Positions 5,995-7,911 of a stretch of DNA of 7,911 nt are shown one piece after another. The DNA is from Thioglobus_B sp964566765. Lineage in GTDB: Bacteria > Pseudomonadota > Gammaproteobacteria > PS1 > Pseudothioglobaceae. The translations under genes were made by a program, and so were the position numbers. The stretch covers positions 1 to 7,911 of the forward strand of contig CAZMJI010000049.1 of NCBI GenBank assembly GCA_964566765.1. The letters are read 5' to 3'. How positions within the stretch are numbered: the first letter of the stretch is position 1; each line of letters begins with the position of its first letter. The notes below the pieces were generated by a model. The model was not told where the DNA came from and made no database searches. It saw only the letters and a list, made by a program, of their open reading frames with translations.

Positions 5995-6662
5995 ATAAAC
6001 CACTAGAGACTGAGCTGGGTGAGTTAATGGTGAGCGCCTACACTCATCAAAAAAATGCCGAGACTTCAAAAGCCATTCAAGCCTGGCATGAAGTGCTAAA
6101 ACACCCGGCTTGTGGCAAAGAATTGGCAGCCAATTGCCACCTATCGTTAGGCAATCTGCATCTGATGCAAGGCAATCACGACTTGGCGATTGAGAGTATG
6201 GGTGAGAGCATCAAAGCCAATCCTAATAGCTCTGAGGCGTATTTTTGTATTGCCTACATGGAACAAGAGAAGGAAAATTTTGCGCAGGCAGCTGAGTATT
6301 TTGAACAGGCGTTAGCCATCAATAACCAAGACGCAGGCAGTTATAACAACCTGGGCAATTGTTATGATCGATTGGATAAATTAGAGCTGGCCATTGAAGC
6401 TTATACGCAAGCGCTTTCACTGGACGGGAAATATATTGCAGCCTTGTACAATCGCGGCAATGCTTACAGTAAAATTGGCAAGGACGATTTGGCCTATGAA
6501 GACTTAACCCGAGCGATTGGATTGGATGAAAATTTCTACCAGGCTTATTATAATCGTGGCACCTTGTTGAAGCGCCTAGGCAGAGACGCAGAGTCTGAGG
6601 TAGATTTGGCCAAAGCCAAAGCCTTAGCGCAACAAGAATTAGAACAAAAAACACAACACTAA
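5991..6662 (+). CDS. Tetratricopeptide repeat protein
   Basis: 223 residues. At least five consecutive 34-residue TPR units are visible, at about 46-79, 80-113, 114-147, 148-181 and 182-212, with typical residues such as LGN-x-Y-x(6)-A-x(2)-Y-x-Q-AL-x-L (third) and YNRGNAY-x-K-x-G (fourth). An N-terminal helical stretch (1-40) may form a further degenerate repeat. There is no signal peptide or membrane segment, so the protein is predicted cytoplasmic. TPRs are protein-interaction scaffolds; the partner cannot be inferred from the sequence. Its start overlaps the yjbQ stop (ATGA), and lysS follows 8 bases after its stop, so it is probably co-expressed with both. It lies two genes after ccmH, but the lack of an export signal argues against a CcmI-type periplasmic chaperone. 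Confidence 0.88.
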   Translation: MNKPLETELGELMVSAYTHQKNAETSKAIQAWHEVLKHPACGKELAANCHLSLGNLHLMQGNHDLAIESMGESIKANPNSSEAYFCIAYMEQEKENFAQAAEYFEQALAINNQDAGSYNNLGNCYDRLDKLELAIEAYTQALSLDGKYIAALYNRGNAYSKIGKDDLAYEDLTRAIGLDENFYQAYYNRGTLLKRLGRDAESEVDLAKAKALAQQELEQKTQH

Positions 6663-6670
6663 CACCGAGT

Positions 6671-7911
6671 ATGACAGAAGACAACAAGCTGATTGCCGAG
6701 AGAAGATCCAAATTAGCGACACTCAGAGAAGCGGGCAATCCTTTTATCAATGACTTTAAGCCAGAGCATTTGGCACAAGATATGATTGATCAGTACGATC
6801 AATTCGATAAAGAAACCCTTGATGAAAAACAAGTGCGTGTTTCAGTAGCTGGCCGTATCATGCTAAAGCGTGTGATGGGTAAGGCCAGTTTTGCGCATAT
6901 TCAGGATTCTAGTGCGCAAATTCAGTTGTTTGTGACCCGCGATGAATTGCCAGAGGGGTTCTATAACGAGCAGTTTAAAAAGTGGGACATTGGTGATATT
7001 GTTGGTGCTACGGGCACACTGTTTAAAACCAAAGTAGGTGAGCTGTCAGTACGCGTTGATGAGATTAAGCTACTCACCAAATCCCTTCGACCACTGCCAG
7101 AGAAATTCCACGGCTTGTCGGATCAAGAGATTCGCTACCGTCAGCGTTATGTAGATTTGATTATGAATAAAGACTCACGCGAGGTGTTTAAGCGTCGCAG
7201 TGAGATTATTAGTTATATTCGTAACTATTTTATTGGTCACGACTTCTTAGAGGTGGAAACGCCAATGATGCAAACCATCCCAGGTGGCGCAACCGCCAAG
7301 CCGTTTGAGACCCATCATAATGCGCTGGATGTGGACATGTATCTGCGTATTGCGCCTGAACTTTACTTAAAGCGCTTGGTTGTCGGTGGTATGGATCGTG
7401 TGTTTGAGATTAATCGTAATTTTAGAAACGAGGGTCTATCAACGCGTCACAACCCAGAATTCACCATGATTGAATTCTATCAAGCCTATGCCACTTACCA
7501 CGATGTAATGGATCTAACAGAGAATCTATTTAGAGGCATTGCCACCGATGTCTGCGGCAGTGCTACTATTACTTATCAGGGTCATGAGTTTGACTTCTCG
7601 CAACCGTTTAAGCGTCTGAGCGTACTGGATTCTATCTTAGAATACAATCCAAATCTAAGCGCAGAAGACTTAGGTGATGAGGCTAAGGCTAAAGCCATTG
7701 CTGAAGAGATGGGTATCAAGGTTAAAGACATTTGGGGCTTGGGCAAGATTCAAATCGAGATCTTTGAGCTCACGGTTGAAGAAAAGCTGATGCAGCCAAC
7801 CTTTATTACTGAGTACCCAACCGAGGTTTCCCCACTGGCGCGTCGTAATGACAACAACCCATTTATCACCGATCGCTTTGAGTTGTTTATCGGCGGTCGT
7901 GAAATTGCCAA
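6671..7911 (+). CDS. lysS: Class II lysyl-tRNA synthetase, 3' end missing
   Basis: 413 codons from ATG 6671, open at the window edge; the family is about 500 residues, so roughly 85 are missing. The protein charges tRNA-Lys with lysine in the cytoplasm. The N-terminal part is the OB-fold anticodon-binding domain (about 55-145; VAGRIMLKRVMGKASFAHIQD). The catalytic core follows, with the entry motif RYRQRYVDLI, class II motif 1 (FLEVETPMM-x(3)-PGGATAKPF) and motif 2 (FRNEG-x-STRHNPEFTM-x-EFY), and the later EYPTEVSPLAR segment. Motif 3, with its catalytic arginine, would lie beyond the edge. The start gives the usual N-terminal length. Only a weak GAG lies close upstream, so translation probably depends on read-on from the TPR gene 8 bases away. 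No promoter is seen in that gap. Confidence 0.96.
   Translation, partial: MTEDNKLIAERRSKLATLREAGNPFINDFKPEHLAQDMIDQYDQFDKETLDEKQVRVSVAGRIMLKRVMGKASFAHIQDSSAQIQLFVTRDELPEGFYNEQFKKWDIGDIVGATGTLFKTKVGELSVRVDEIKLLTKSLRPLPEKFHGLSDQEIRYRQRYVDLIMNKDSREVFKRRSEIISYIRNYFIGHDFLEVETPMMQTIPGGATAKPFETHHNALDVDMYLRIAPELYLKRLVVGGMDRVFEINRNFRNEGLSTRHNPEFTMIEFYQAYATYHDVMDLTENLFRGIATDVCGSATITYQGHEFDFSQPFKRLSVLDSILEYNPNLSAEDLGDEAKAKAIAEEMGIKVKDIWGLGKIQIEIFELTVEEKLMQPTFITEYPTEVSPLARRNDNNPFITDRFELFIGGREIA

Noticed and set aside
5561..6621. GCCAAAGCCAAAG repeated at 5561-5573 and 6609-6621, near the 3' ends of ccmH and the TPR gene
   Set aside because: Both copies encode Ala-Lys-Ala-Lys in frame; explained by shared codon preference rather than a repeat element.
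6319..6750. Minus-strand reading frame of 143 codons across the TPR/lysS junction
   Set aside because: Low-complexity, cysteine-rich translation with no family features, lying antisense to TPR repeats and the lysS start.

Overview
The window reads as a compact stretch of gammaproteobacterial chromosome, of moderate GC by eye. The evidence is an MlaC-type lipid-binding protein running directly into murA, a UvrC with the full bacterial domain set, a proteobacterial Uup-type ABC-F ATPase, a CcmH cytochrome c maturation subunit, YjbQ, and a class II lysyl-tRNA synthetase. The genus cannot be fixed from the sequence. I see no mobile element, phage gene, tRNA, rRNA or CRISPR array, and no gene-free stretch longer than 59 bases between genes.

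Layout: (1) 1-703, minus strand: mlaC followed by the first codons of murA, joined by a one-base TAATG stop/start overlap. (2) 763-2731, plus strand: uvrC, then a 59-residue protein with two predicted membrane helices (2552-2731). (3) 2728-5105, minus strand: uup, then a HAD-family phosphatase-like gene coupled to it by an ATGA overlap. This unit converges on the uvrC unit, and the two end on the same palindromic TTAA. (4) 5147-7911, plus strand: ccmH, yjbQ, a five-repeat TPR protein and lysS. The first two junctions are ATGA overlaps, lysS starts 8 bases after the TPR stop, and lysS is cut by the window edge.

The genes serve housekeeping roles: envelope lipid asymmetry and peptidoglycan precursor synthesis (mlaC, murA), nucleotide excision repair (uvrC), ribosome or DNA-transaction ATPase (uup), cytochrome c biogenesis (ccmH) and lysine tRNA charging (lysS). 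Within each unit the genes are packed so tightly that they are probably co-transcribed and often translationally coupled. Few starts have a clear Shine-Dalgarno sequence.

I found no convincing undescribed system. The points most worth a second look are the stand-alone HAD protein that resembles the N-terminal HAD domain of UbiA-fused proteins, the small membrane protein after uvrC, the ccmH gene without adjacent ccm genes, and mlaC and murA being adjacent without mlaB or ibaG between them.
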